Origin: Microbulbifer elongatus
GTDB taxonomy: Bacteria > Pseudomonadota > Gammaproteobacteria > Pseudomonadales > Cellvibrionaceae
NCBI RefSeq assembly: GCF_021165935.1
Contig: NZ_CP088953.1
Coordinates: 1,845,501-1,909,500, forward strand
Direction: 5' to 3'
DNA length: 64,000 nt
Shown: positions 46,655 through 55,611 of the stretch, in pieces
Position numbering within the stretch: position 1 is the first letter of the stretch
Layout: the number at the start of each line of letters is the position of its first letter
Made by a program: the position numbers and the translations under genes
Notes under the pieces: generated by a model
What the model was told of the DNA's origin: nothing
Databases searched by the model: none
Seen by the model: the letters and a program-made list of their open reading frames with translations, nothing else

Positions 46655-47851
46655 ATGGCGCAGCCACTTCCTCCAGTCCCCGGAATCCGCCTTTCTGCCG
46701 TTCCCGCCAGGATCAAAGACTGGCAGCGCGACGACCTGCTGCTGATCGAAATCGCCGAAGGCGCCAGCGTTTCTGCGACCTTTACCCAAAATGCCTTCTG
46801 TGCGGCGCCGGTACTGGTAGCGAAGGCGCATATCCGCCAGGGCGATATCCGGGCGCTGTTGATCAATGCCGGCAATGCCAACGCCGCGACCGGCGAGCGA
46901 GGACTGAAAACCGCGCAGCAAAGCTGCGAAGGTGTCGCGGAGGAACTGAGTATCCAGGCGCGTCAGGTCTTGCCGTTCAGCACCGGCGTCATCGGTGAGC
47001 ATTTGCCGGTACAGAAGATTCTCGACGCCTTGCCGGGGGCTGTGGATAACCTGCAGGCGGGCGCCTGGGACACTGCGGCCCGGGCCATCATGACCACGGA
47101 CACCCGTCCCAAGACCGCCAGTCGCACCCTCGACATCGCCGGCGAGACCATCACCATCGCCGGGATCGCCAAGGGCGCGGGCATGATTCAGCCAAATATG
47201 GCGACCATGCTCGCCTACGTGGCTACCGACGCGCGCATAGCGCAACCGGTGCTGGACAACCTGGTGAAGGAAGCGGTGAGTGCATCGTTCAACCGAATCA
47301 GTGTGGATGGCGATACCTCCACCAACGATGCCTGCGTGCTGATTGCCAGTGGCGCCACCGGCGGTGCAATTGCGCCGGATAGCGAGGCTTATGCACAGCT
47401 GAAGGCCGCACTCATCGATGTACATATCGAGCTGGCCCAGGCCATCGTGAAAGACGGTGAGGGAGCGACCAAGTTTGTTACCGTGCAGGTCAACAATGCG
47501 GCCAGCTCCGAGGAAGCGTTGCGCATGGCCTTTGAAATTGGTGAATCACCGCTGGTAAAAACGGCACTCTACGCTTCGGATCCCAACTGGGGGCGTCTGG
47601 TAATGGCGATCGGCAATGCCGGGGCGGAAAATCTGGATACCAGCAAGATCAGCGTGTTTCTGGATGAAGTGCAGATTGTGGAAGCCGGCGGTCGTGCGGA
47701 GAGTTATACGGAAGAGGCGGGGCAGAAAGTCTTTGAGCAGTCGGCGTTCACCATTACTGTCGACCTGCAACGGGGTGATGCCAGCGAGCATATCTGGACC
47801 TGTGATTTCTCCCACGAATACGTGACCATCAACGCAGAGTACCGCACCTGA
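46655..47851 (+). CDS. argJ: Bifunctional ornithine acetyltransferase / N-acetylglutamate synthase
   Basis: The 398-residue enzyme recycles the acetyl group in arginine synthesis. It is made as a precursor that cuts itself into alpha and beta chains at the Ala-Thr bond in GAGMIQPNMATMLAYVATDA, where the Thr becomes the nucleophile. Other motifs are LLINAGNANAATGERG, LPFSTGVIGEHLPV, SFNRISVDGDTSTNDACVLI and DPNWGRLVMAIGNAG. Its stop overlaps the next ATG (TGATG). Confidence 0.97.
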   Translation: MAQPLPPVPGIRLSAVPARIKDWQRDDLLLIEIAEGASVSATFTQNAFCAAPVLVAKAHIRQGDIRALLINAGNANAATGERGLKTAQQSCEGVAEELSIQARQVLPFSTGVIGEHLPVQKILDALPGAVDNLQAGAWDTAARAIMTTDTRPKTASRTLDIAGETITIAGIAKGAGMIQPNMATMLAYVATDARIAQPVLDNLVKEAVSASFNRISVDGDTSTNDACVLIASGATGGAIAPDSEAYAQLKAALIDVHIELAQAIVKDGEGATKFVTVQVNNAASSEEALRMAFEIGESPLVKTALYASDPNWGRLVMAIGNAGAENLDTSKISVFLDEVQIVEAGGRAESYTEEAGQKVFEQSAFTITVDLQRGDASEHIWTCDFSHEYVTINAEYRT

Positions 47852-48270
47852 TGGGCGCGTCGGTAATCAAGCATATTCACGTTGCAGTCGGTGTCATTCT
47901 CGGCGTCGACGGTCGAATCCTGTTAGCCAAGCGACCCGACCACCTGCATATGGGTGGCCGATGGGAGTTTCCGGGCGGCAAGGTCGAGGACAACGAGACC
48001 ATTCAGCAAGCGATGATGCGCGAGTTGAAAGAAGAGCTCGATATCGAAGTGAAAGCCATGGAGCCGCTAATCGAGGTTCGCCATGACTACGGGGATAAAC
48101 AGGTGTTTCTGGATACCTGGTTCGTTACCCGGTTCAGTGGAAAAGAGCGTGGTGTTGAGGGGCAGGAGCTGGCTTGGGTTTCTGTTTCGGAGTTATCTGA
48201 TTTTCATTTTCCTGATGCCAATCAAACTATTGTTGAAGCGCTACAAAAGAGCGACCTTCTTGGTTCGTAA
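47851..48270 (+). CDS. mutT: MutT-type Nudix hydrolase (8-oxo-dGTP diphosphatase)
   Basis: A 139-residue Nudix hydrolase that likely removes 8-oxo-dGTP. The Nudix box is GGKVEDNETIQQAMMREL plus KEELDIE, matching G-x5-E-x7-REU-x-EE-x-G-U except that the late Gly is Asp; WEFPGGK precedes it. The C-terminal LSDFHFPDANQTIVEAL is MutT-like (PANEPVI region). It is translationally coupled to argJ; in many gammaproteobacteria mutT sits near secA/argJ. Confidence 0.92.
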   Translation: MGASVIKHIHVAVGVILGVDGRILLAKRPDHLHMGGRWEFPGGKVEDNETIQQAMMRELKEELDIEVKAMEPLIEVRHDYGDKQVFLDTWFVTRFSGKERGVEGQELAWVSVSELSDFHFPDANQTIVEALQKSDLLGS

Positions 48271-48305
48271 AAGTCCGAGGTTCCGCTAGTTGGGTTTCGG
48301 GCAGT

Positions 48306-48412
48306 AAAGCAAAACCGAGCTAGGCGCCCCCCTTCAATACATCCCTGTACGCTGCGTCGGCGACGTCCCTGTCGCCGACGCTTTCGAAAACGAATCCCCG
48401 CTACTTTGCTTT
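48306..48412. repeat. Palindromic repeat element C (degenerate copy)
   Basis: Short outer arms (AAAGCAAA 48306-48313, TTTGCTTT 48405-48412) surround CGAGCTAGGCGCCCCCC (48316-48332, identical to element B), an ACATCCCTGT (48339-48348), and a 9-bp hairpin GTCGGCGAC (48356-48364) with GTCGCCGAC (48371-48379) around a second CCCTGT. Arms are eroded compared with A, B and D. Confidence 0.65.
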
Positions 48413-48480
48413 CGCTTCAGCCTCTGCGCATTGTTCGTTCAACTATGCAACCTTTTCAAAAGCGAGAATCTCAAATCTAA

Positions 48481-48591
48481 GACAAAGTGCTGGGTGTGGG
48501 TTTTCAGGATCGTCGCAAACAGGATGTTTGCGCCGAAGCGCCCAGGGATGGGTTCACAGCGGTCCTGAAAACCCACACCCAGTGCTTTGTC
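48481..48591. repeat. Palindromic repeat element D
   Basis: About 30-bp near-perfect inverted arms (48481-48510 and 48562-48591; arm starts GACAAAGTGCTGGG) enclose a core with GCAAAC-AGGAT-GTTTGC hairpin and CCCAGGGATGGGTTCACAGC, closely related to element A. The arm sequences are unrelated to those of A and B. Confidence 0.82.
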
Positions 48592-48623
48592 GCCACCGAG
48601 CTGTCTCAGTGGGGCCCCGAAAC

Positions 48624-49721
48624 TCAAGGGCTAATAAAGATCCCACGCTTGAACAAGAACCGCAGCACCAACCACTGCAGCAAAATCACGCCACAGGCAA
48701 TTACCAAAATCCCCGCCGCTTCCGGCAAGGCTGAAGCAATCCCACCGAACACACTCTTACTGGAATATGCCCAGTTCACGAGGCTGGTACCGAGATACAC
48801 CAGAATCGCGTTGCAACCAATCACCGAGAAAAAGTAGGTGAAGGTTTTCCAGTGCCACATATCCACAACCAGGTAGAAAATACCTAAAAGAAGCAAGCAG
48901 CAACCGCAAGTGATCAGTACAAACGAGCTGGTCCACAGTTCCTTGTTTACTGGATAAATCCAGTGCCATAAAAAGCCGGCCAACAGGCAGGCTGCGGCTC
49001 CGATAAACAGGCCTTTGAGAATGGCCCCGTGATCACCCGCATTCCTGCTGAGCCAGCGGCCCGCGACGACGCCGAACATGGCATTGGCAATGGCCGGGAC
49101 CGTGGAGAGAACACCCTCTGGATCGTAGGCGCGGTTCTGATAAGTGATACCCGGCAGAAAATGTTGATCTACCCAGGCATTGATCGATCCTTCCGGTGTG
49201 TAATCGCCAGCGACAGCCTGAATCAGCCAGTACCCCAGCAATATACCGGCAGTAATCGCGTACTGCGTGCGGAAGCCACAATGCCAAACGATCATCGCGG
49301 CAAAAAACCAGGCAAAACCGATGCGAGCCAATACGCTGGCGTAGCGGATTTCCCCCGGGTCTGCCGGAATGCCGGTACCCCAACCGTGGTTGTAAAGAAC
49401 CCCCAGCAGTATCAGTAAAAACAGGCGCTTGATCGCCTTTCGGTAAACCGGTGCCCGCTGGCTGATCGGCAGCCCCTGCAAAGATTTGTTGGCCAGGCCG
49501 AGAGTGACACCGGACAGAAATATAAACAGAGGAAAGATCAGGTCGTAAAAACTGAATCCGTGCCACTCGGTGTGCTGCATCTGCCCATGACCAAACTGGA
49601 AAATGGACCAGCCGGTGAGCGCAAACAGCGGCAGGAACAGCGCCTCGCCCCCGATAATCCAGAACATATCGAAGCCGCGCAGGGCGTCTACGGATGCAAG
49701 TCGTTGTTTTTTACTGACCAT
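48624..49721 (-). CDS. nagX: NagX-like membrane acyltransferase (DUF5009/heparan N-acetyltransferase family)
   Basis: A 365-residue membrane protein with about ten helices. The start KKQRLASVDALRGFDMFWII and WHGFSFYDLIFPLFIFLSGV are typical of the DUF5009/HGSNAT-like family, in which the His of the WHG segment and Asp of the LRGFD segment are conserved. NagX of marine chitin degraders belongs here and is thought to acetylate glucosamine or move amino sugars. The chitinase immediately upstream on the same strand supports a chitin role, but the two genes have a terminator between them. Function is by family inference. Confidence 0.8.
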   Translation of the reverse strand: MVSKKQRLASVDALRGFDMFWIIGGEALFLPLFALTGWSIFQFGHGQMQHTEWHGFSFYDLIFPLFIFLSGVTLGLANKSLQGLPISQRAPVYRKAIKRLFLLILLGVLYNHGWGTGIPADPGEIRYASVLARIGFAWFFAAMIVWHCGFRTQYAITAGILLGYWLIQAVAGDYTPEGSINAWVDQHFLPGITYQNRAYDPEGVLSTVPAIANAMFGVVAGRWLSRNAGDHGAILKGLFIGAAACLLAGFLWHWIYPVNKELWTSSFVLITCGCCLLLLGIFYLVVDMWHWKTFTYFFSVIGCNAILVYLGTSLVNWAYSSKSVFGGIASALPEAAGILVIACGVILLQWLVLRFLFKRGIFISP

Positions 49722-49808
49722 GATTGTTACTGCAAATCAAAATGCTGAACCAGATTCACTTCGGCATCCTCGGTCAGTGGTTTGGCCGGGGATGGTCGAG
49801 TGAAAACG

Positions 49809-49834
49809 AAAAAAGCCCCGACCGGAGCCGGGGC
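49809..49834 (-). terminator. Intrinsic terminator of the chitinase gene
   Basis: On the minus strand GCCCCG (49834-49829) pairs with CGGGGC (49820-49815), an eight-base GC-rich loop, followed by six T (49814-49809). Confidence 0.88.
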
Positions 49835-49980
49835 GAACATAGGAGCAGATCCTGTACAGGAGTTCCTATTCATCACAACGCAGAGAGAGAATTTTTAATA
49901 ATGGCGTGTTGCTATTTCCCATCCTGTGAGATAGGCCGGCGCTGTGCCGCCGGCCCGGTTAGTCTGGTTATCTGTCGGGC

Positions 49981-52900
49981 TTACATATTGCAGACGAAGC
50001 TCCAGCTTCCATCTGCAGTGCCCGGCTCGGATTGAGTCCACCACTTGGCTTCAAAAACGCTGTCGTTGTGGATGATCTGGTCACCCCCGGCAGCGTGATT
50101 GCCGCGTGGCCATTCTGGGTAGGTGACCAGGTTACTGGTATCCACGCCCGCGTCACTACAGCTCTCGCCACTGCCGCCACCTGAGCTGCCACCGGAAGAG
50201 CTGCCGCCACCGCTACCGAGCTCGGCGATTGGCAGATCGGGGTACTCGAACGCCAGAGCGTAGGTGATTCCGTTGACCGTCGCGGTGTAGGTCTGAGGAC
50301 CGGAAACCGGGAGGTAGTAGTTCAGCGTCATATCCCAGGACTCACCATCTGCCAGGTCCTGCCACTCCGGAAGGCTGAAGCGTACCCGGTGGAATTCGTT
50401 CTCCAGGCCGCCCACGTTACCACCACCGGTGTTGGCACCATCTTCGATCACTTCCAGCCCGGCACCGCTCTGGTCGGTGATGATGTTGGACGTGGAGGTG
50501 GGCATGTCGAACTCGAACACGGTGCCGCCGGGCAGAACGCCCCCGGTGTTATTGGTGATAAACAGTTTCGGGTTCAGCGGATAGTTCTGATCGCCGAGTT
50601 TGAAACCGGTGATCTCAATGCCGATATCCAGTGCTTCTTCCGGCACTGCGCGATCGGTGCGCAGGTGACGGTAGTCAGTGGCATTGGCGAACTTGTCATA
50701 GGCGAGGGTGGTAAGGGTATCACCCATAAAATACTCGCCTTTGGATGCATCCCAGCCGTAGTCGCCGGCCAGCTCCCAGAACATGATGCCGCCGACGCCC
50801 TCGTCGATGACGTATTGCACCTTGGCATCCATGGACTCTTCATCTTCCGTGGAAATAAAGACGCTCTTCTGAGCATTCCATAACCAGGGCGCTTCGGAGA
50901 CACTGTCGTAGTTGCGCGTGTAGGTGCCTACCAGGGCATCTTCGGGGTCGTTGGTCGGGTCCAGACCATAATCCGCGAGATAGCTGCCGAGAATGCCGTT
51001 TTCCAGGTTCTTGGCATGCCACATGGGGTTGGAACCCGCCCCCATCTCTTCACCAATACTGTTTTTGTCATGCCACATATTGTCGATGCCGACGGCACCG
51101 TTGCCGCAATCGGAAGCGCCACCAGTACCCTCAGGGCATTCTGACTGCGTCGGCAGTGGTGCGGAGCCGCCGAGACCATTGGTTCCACCGGAAACCCCCT
51201 GCCAGCCGCGGGTATAGTAGGGGATGCCGATATTGATCCGGCCTGCGGGCATCGAACCGCGGAAGTACTTCACCGCCCAGTCGATGTTCAGGTAGCCGAT
51301 ACCACCGTACTGTGAGGTGCTGTAGACGCTCGCTGCTGCCAGCTCCGGATCATTGCCGTTGTCGAACAGCGCGGAGTTGTGACCGACATATTCATTCCAG
51401 GCCCCGTGCAGGTCATAGGTCATGATGTTGACGTAATCCAGGTACTGGGTGATCTGCATGGTCTCCATGCCGCGCAGCAGGTAGCCGGAAGATGGCGATG
51501 CGATGGTCAGCATGTAGTGGGTGCCGTCCTGCTCACCGGCCTCGTCCAGCTTTTCCCGCAGAACGCGCATCAGCTCCACATAGGACGCCATCAGGGCGCC
51601 GCGCATGGGATTGGAGATGCCAAAGTCCAGCGGGTTACCTGCATCTTTCATGCTGGTGGGGTATTCGTAGTCGATGTCGACACCGTCGAATCCGTACTGT
51701 CGAATAAAGTCCACAGAGGAGTTGGCGAAGGCTTCGATACCCTGGTAGTTGATGCTGCCATCCCCGTTGGTGGTCATGGTGTAGAAACCGCCGTCGGCCA
51801 CACGGTCGCCGTTCTCATTGAAATGGCCACCGGTCTCTGCCCAGCCGCCTACGGATACCAGAGTTTTGACGTCTGGGTATTGTTCCTTGAACTTGGACAG
51901 CTGGTTGAAATGCCCCTTGTAGGGGTAGTCGGGGTCTGTCTCCGCGCCGGCAACACCCGGCCATTCCATCCCGGTAGCGGGGTTGCCGGGGTCACTGGTG
52001 TTGCCCACCGATACGGAGTAGTCACTGCCCACATGGGCGAACGCGTAATTGATGTGGGTAATCTTTCCCCATGGAATGTCTTTTACCAGATAGCTGGGCT
52101 GCCCGTTGGCACCGTTCCGCCAGCTGGTGAAGTAGCCGATGATTCGGCGGGGGTGATCAGGACCCATGTCTTCGCGGCCCTCTGCGTCGTATATGGCACA
52201 GTAATTGGGCGCGGTGCCCGGGGTGGTGTAGAGCCCGTCCGGGCGGCAGGGGTGCGCACCCACCACAACCGGTTCATCTTCCACACTGATCGCGGCTTCC
52301 GCCGAGGTTTCCAGCGCATCATTGTCTGTGGCGACTGCGGAGAGCGTATGGCTGCCGAGGGTTGCGGTCCACGTTGCTGCGTAGGGTGCGCTGGTATCGG
52401 TGCTGATCAGATTGCCGTCCACATAGAAGGCTACCTGGCTCACTGTTCCATCGCTGTCCGAGGCGGTGGCGGCGATGGTCAGAGTGTCACCAGTGGTATG
52501 GGTAGAGCCATCTGCGGGCGCGGTGATGCTGATCTCGGGAGCGGTCGGTCCAACGACCACTTCCTCTTCCACGGTGAAGGTGACTGGGGCCGTGGTTACA
52601 GAGAGGTTGTCACTGTCGGTGATACGGGCGGTGAGGGTGGGTTCGCCGGTTACCGCAGTCCAGGTGGTCTCCCAGGGTGCGGCGGTGTCGGTGGCCACCA
52701 GGGCACCGTCGATAAAAAATTCAACCGTGGTGACGGTACCGTCCGCGTCCGAGGCTGAAACCGTGAAGACAACGCTGTCATCTTCGCTGTGGGTAGATCC
52801 GGCGGTCGGCGCGGTGATCGAACCCTGGGGTGGTACCGGTGGGGGCGGATCACCATCCTCACAGGCGCCGAGCAGGCTCCACTCCTGGTAGGGACCGGAG

Positions 52901-53097
52901 TGCTGTTCCGGGTCCTGATTCTGTGTCCACCAGTTCGCCTCATAGGCATTGTCGTTGTGCTGGACTTCCGCGCCGCCGGAGTAGGCGGTAGCGGCCTCCC
53001 AGACCGGGAAAGATGTGCAGTCGACAGCGGCGTAGCCGTGTCCTGCAGAGAGCATGGCAGCGGTCACCAGACCGAGCCTGAGCTTTGTGCTGATCAT
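49981..53097 (-). CDS. Secreted multi-domain GH18 chitinase
   Basis: A 1038-residue exported enzyme that hydrolyses chitin. Order: signal peptide (cleavage near GYA, residue 23); CBM5/12 chitin-binding module (about 25-82, EANWWTQNQDPEQHSGPYQE); two Ig-like domains (about 92-180 and 187-280, each with DGTV...VEFFIDG/VAFYVDG strands); GH18 catalytic domain (about 310-800) with FDGVDIDYEYP, where Glu478 is the proton donor; a chitinase C-terminal beta domain (about 820-960); a Gly/Ser linker; and a second CBM5/12 (about 985-1038, EAKWWTQSEPG). The presence of Gly/Ser linkers is common in Cellvibrionales secretomes. Own terminator; no start overlap with neighbours. Confidence 0.95.
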   Translation of the reverse strand: MISTKLRLGLVTAAMLSAGHGYAAVDCTSFPVWEAATAYSGGAEVQHNDNAYEANWWTQNQDPEQHSGPYQEWSLLGACEDGDPPPPVPPQGSITAPTAGSTHSEDDSVVFTVSASDADGTVTTVEFFIDGALVATDTAAPWETTWTAVTGEPTLTARITDSDNLSVTTAPVTFTVEEEVVVGPTAPEISITAPADGSTHTTGDTLTIAATASDSDGTVSQVAFYVDGNLISTDTSAPYAATWTATLGSHTLSAVATDNDALETSAEAAISVEDEPVVVGAHPCRPDGLYTTPGTAPNYCAIYDAEGREDMGPDHPRRIIGYFTSWRNGANGQPSYLVKDIPWGKITHINYAFAHVGSDYSVSVGNTSDPGNPATGMEWPGVAGAETDPDYPYKGHFNQLSKFKEQYPDVKTLVSVGGWAETGGHFNENGDRVADGGFYTMTTNGDGSINYQGIEAFANSSVDFIRQYGFDGVDIDYEYPTSMKDAGNPLDFGISNPMRGALMASYVELMRVLREKLDEAGEQDGTHYMLTIASPSSGYLLRGMETMQITQYLDYVNIMTYDLHGAWNEYVGHNSALFDNGNDPELAAASVYSTSQYGGIGYLNIDWAVKYFRGSMPAGRINIGIPYYTRGWQGVSGGTNGLGGSAPLPTQSECPEGTGGASDCGNGAVGIDNMWHDKNSIGEEMGAGSNPMWHAKNLENGILGSYLADYGLDPTNDPEDALVGTYTRNYDSVSEAPWLWNAQKSVFISTEDEESMDAKVQYVIDEGVGGIMFWELAGDYGWDASKGEYFMGDTLTTLAYDKFANATDYRHLRTDRAVPEEALDIGIEITGFKLGDQNYPLNPKLFITNNTGGVLPGGTVFEFDMPTSTSNIITDQSGAGLEVIEDGANTGGGNVGGLENEFHRVRFSLPEWQDLADGESWDMTLNYYLPVSGPQTYTATVNGITYALAFEYPDLPIAELGSGGGSSSGGSSGGGSGESCSDAGVDTSNLVTYPEWPRGNHAAGGDQIIHNDSVFEAKWWTQSEPGTADGSWSFVCNM

Positions 53098-53391
53098 AGA
53101 ATGTTCACCTTGCGGCAGATTATTTTTATTAAATTACGACGCTGGAACCTCGGCGCCGCCAAATGACATCGCTGTCAAAATAGCAACGGGAATCCATGGA
53201 GGCAACACCCACGTTTCATAAAGTGGTCACAATCGAGCTTTTAACGCCAGAAACTACCAGTGAAACCGGAGGGGGAGGAAACAGGCGCCCGGTGGCACCC
53301 CTGCCACACCGATGTCCAGGGGGGGGGAGCAAAGAGGCGGACAGCGCGATACCGGTTTGCCGCGGTGGCACTGCGGTATCGCGGCAGGCGG

Positions 53392-53850
53392 CTACATATC
53401 CCAGAGGGAGTTTGTGGCCATGGACAGGGTGATACGTTCCTTGTCCTGAATGTGTTTCAGATTCTCAAAGACTTCTTTGACTTCCACTGACTCAATGGCG
53501 CCGTAAACGGAATGGTACAGTTCGGAAAAGTAGCGATCCACTTCCTGGCCAAGCTTGTTGATCTCTTCGATGGACGGTTTCTCGCTCAGGTCGAGGTTTT
53601 TCAGCAGCTCTCCGGCGGACTCCTCGTGGGTGTACTGTAGCCAGGTCTGCATGACTTTCTGTTCTGCCACCGCACCGTAATTCTTCAGGTTATTGGCCAT
53701 GCGTAGTTCGTGCTCATGCAGGTGTTTGAGCAGCAGCTGGGTGCGGTTGTCCTGGGCATTTTCCAGCAGTTGCTGGTAGACACCGGCCATATCCAGGTGA
53801 AATTTCTGGGCGTCCTTGAGCACTTCGTGGGCCTGTTTGAACGTCTTCAT
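53392..53850 (-). CDS. Hypothetical helical protein, ferritin-like pattern
   Basis: A 152-residue all-helical protein without signal peptide or membrane helix. Four long helices are predicted: KTFKQAHEVLKDAQKFHLDM, then RTQLLLKHLHEHELRMANNL, EEINKLGQEVDRYFSELYHS and VEVKEVFENLKHIQDKERIT. Repeated Glu/His positions (HLHEHE, EVFENL...DKE) recall ferritin-like or rubrerythrin-like bundles, but a complete di-iron ExxH set is not evident. Similar proteins occur in Pseudomonas and Marinobacter as uncharacterised genes (from memory). ATG 53850 after GAGAAGG is preferred to TTG 53853. Confidence 0.7.
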   Translation of the reverse strand: MKTFKQAHEVLKDAQKFHLDMAGVYQQLLENAQDNRTQLLLKHLHEHELRMANNLKNYGAVAEQKVMQTWLQYTHEESAGELLKNLDLSEKPSIEEINKLGQEVDRYFSELYHSVYGAIESVEVKEVFENLKHIQDKERITLSMATNSLWDM

Positions 53851-53985
53851 CAATAGCGCCTTCTCGTTGATTGATGTAATTATAGTTTTCCTGGTTGCGC
53901 GGGAGTGCGATCTTTCTCTTATGGTTATAGTGCATATCCCTCGGCGTTCAAGTCATCACCAGTGATCGATGTCCGGAATAAAAAA

Positions 53986-54006
53986 AGGCGACCCGTAGGG
54001 TCGCCT
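53986..54006 (-). terminator. Intrinsic terminator of the desaturase gene
   Basis: Perfect 9-bp stem (AGGCGACCC 53986-53994 with GGGTCGCCT 53998-54006); on the minus strand it is followed by a long T run (53985 downward). Confidence 0.92.
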
Positions 54007-54013
54007 TATGTGC

Positions 54014-55156
54014 TTAGACAGCGGCCGGGGCCAGATGGAACTGCTCCATCATGATCTGCAACCGCTTGCGCTGCATTTTCAGGCTGTATTCCAGCTCCTT
54101 GACGCGGGTGCGGATGGTGGCGTTTTCCCACTTCTCCACCAGACGCTCGCGGGCACTTTCGTAGCGTGTCTGCTGTAGTTCTTTCCACTCCGCGAGGGCG
54201 GCAGAAAAGTCCTGTGCTTCCCGCTCCAGCAACTGTTTCCAGCTTTCTTTATGCTTGGAGTTCTCCAGTTTCTTCTCCGCGCGTTTGAACTGCATGGTCA
54301 GCATGGCGCGCTGAATGCGCATTGCGGGCACGGTTTTCAGGTTGCGTGCCAGCCCCAGCCAGCTGGCGGTCTTGATCAGCCACTTGGTGGGGTCCCACTG
54401 GTACCAGCGAATGCCGTTGCGGTAGTCGGTCTGAAAAATGTGGTGGTAGTTGTGGTAACCCTCGCCAAAGGTGAAAAACGCCAGCAGATCGTTATCGCGG
54501 GCAGTATTTTCATCGGTGTAGGGGCGACGGCCCCAGATGTGCGCCAGGGAATTGATAAAGAAGGTGGTGTGGTGGTTCACCACAATGCGCAGTACACCGG
54601 CCAGCAGCAGCATACCCCACACATCACCAGTCAGCAGACCGAGTACCAGAGGAACGCCAAGGTTCATGGCCAGGGTAATGGGCACATAGTGGTTGTGCTG
54701 CCACATGACGATCTTGTCCCGCTGCAGATCCTTGGCGTTGTCAAAGTCCACCGCACCGCTGGGGTAATCCCGCAGCATCCAGCCGATATGCGAGAACCAG
54801 AAGCCGCGCTTGGCGGAATAGGGGTCGTGATCGTTGTCGTCGCAGTGGCGGTGATGGCGGCGGTGACCGGAACACCAGATCAGTGCACTGTTCTGAAGCG
54901 CGGCGGCACCGAACAGGGCGTAAAAGAGTCGCAGGGACCAGTGTGCCTCGTAGGTACGGTGAGACCAGAGGCGGTGATAGCCCGCTGTGATGGAGAAACC
55001 GCAGAAGGCACCCAGTACGGCGAATGCCAGCCACTGGTACCAGTGATAACCAACCAGGAAGTCATACAGAGGTACCAGGGTCACGGCGACCAGCGCGGTA
55101 CTGGCGAACAGTACGGTCGTGAGCCAGATACGGGGGGCTTCGGGAACTGCTTTCAT
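54014..55156 (-). CDS. Acyl-CoA/fatty-acid delta-9 desaturase, membrane type
   Basis: A 380-residue membrane desaturase that inserts a cis double bond in acyl chains using a di-iron centre. The three histidine boxes are HRLWSH, HRRHHRH and HNYHH, with an additional NHHTTFF segment that carries another conserved His. Four membrane helices flank the boxes. The last ~110 residues form a charged coiled coil (AEKKLENSKHKESWKQLL), seen in many marine gammaproteobacterial desaturases. No electron-transfer partner gene is adjacent. Start ATG 55156. Confidence 0.93.
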   Translation of the reverse strand: MKAVPEAPRIWLTTVLFASTALVAVTLVPLYDFLVGYHWYQWLAFAVLGAFCGFSITAGYHRLWSHRTYEAHWSLRLFYALFGAAALQNSALIWCSGHRRHHRHCDDNDHDPYSAKRGFWFSHIGWMLRDYPSGAVDFDNAKDLQRDKIVMWQHNHYVPITLAMNLGVPLVLGLLTGDVWGMLLLAGVLRIVVNHHTTFFINSLAHIWGRRPYTDENTARDNDLLAFFTFGEGYHNYHHIFQTDYRNGIRWYQWDPTKWLIKTASWLGLARNLKTVPAMRIQRAMLTMQFKRAEKKLENSKHKESWKQLLEREAQDFSAALAEWKELQQTRYESARERLVEKWENATIRTRVKELEYSLKMQRKRLQIMMEQFHLAPAAV

Positions 55157-55585
55157 ACTTTAAAACCTTATTTAAGCCTGCCGATTTCGGCGCCCACACC
55201 CGGGGCGGGCGTCGAAAGGGAAATGCTACCGCAGATGCCGCCCCGGGACACGTTATTAGAGGGCGCTCGTCCGGCTATTTGGTGGATATGAGACCTCTTT
55301 TTTGCCCCACGGTTCTCCGTTGGACTGTAAGGATAGAGTGCCATTGTACATTAATTGCCCACTGAAAACCGGAAAGTCACGATAGTGCGGTTAGATCTAT
55401 TTGTGCGTTGTTTTGGTGCGTTAGTGGAATTTTGCGTTCAATCTTGGTTCAAGCGCTGTCATTTATCCTTAATATAGGGATTATTAGCACAGGGTTTTCG
55501 CTTGTGTGTGCCGAGCGTGATTATTTTTTGAACTGTTTTCCGGTGTTTGGCGTGGGAAAGTTATTTTTTTACGTTTTTTTAAAAG
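55157..55585 (+). promoter_or_regulatory. AT-rich upstream region with TGCGTT repeats
   Basis: About 430 gene-free bases, clearly more AT-rich than the rest of the window. TGCGGTT (55386) and three TGCGTT copies (55404, 55417, 55433), on one face of a short segment, lie 150-200 bases before the sigma-54 promoter, the normal distance for enhancer-binding sites. The activator is unknown. It should also contain the divergent desaturase promoter. Confidence 0.45.
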
Positions 55586-55604
55586 TTGGCACACCGGTTG
55601 CAAT
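55586..55604 (+). promoter_or_regulatory. Sigma-54 (RpoN) promoter
   Basis: TTGGCAC-ACCGG-TTGCAAT matches the -24/-12 consensus exactly (GG at 55588-55589, GC at 55600-55601, 10 bases between). Predicted transcription start is near 55612. Confidence 0.88.
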
Positions 55605-55611
55605 ACCTTAA

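Noticed and set aside
51379..52758. 459-codon open frame on the plus strand opposite the chitinase
   Set aside because: Gly/Val-rich shadow frame; the chitinase on the other strand has clear catalytic and binding motifs.
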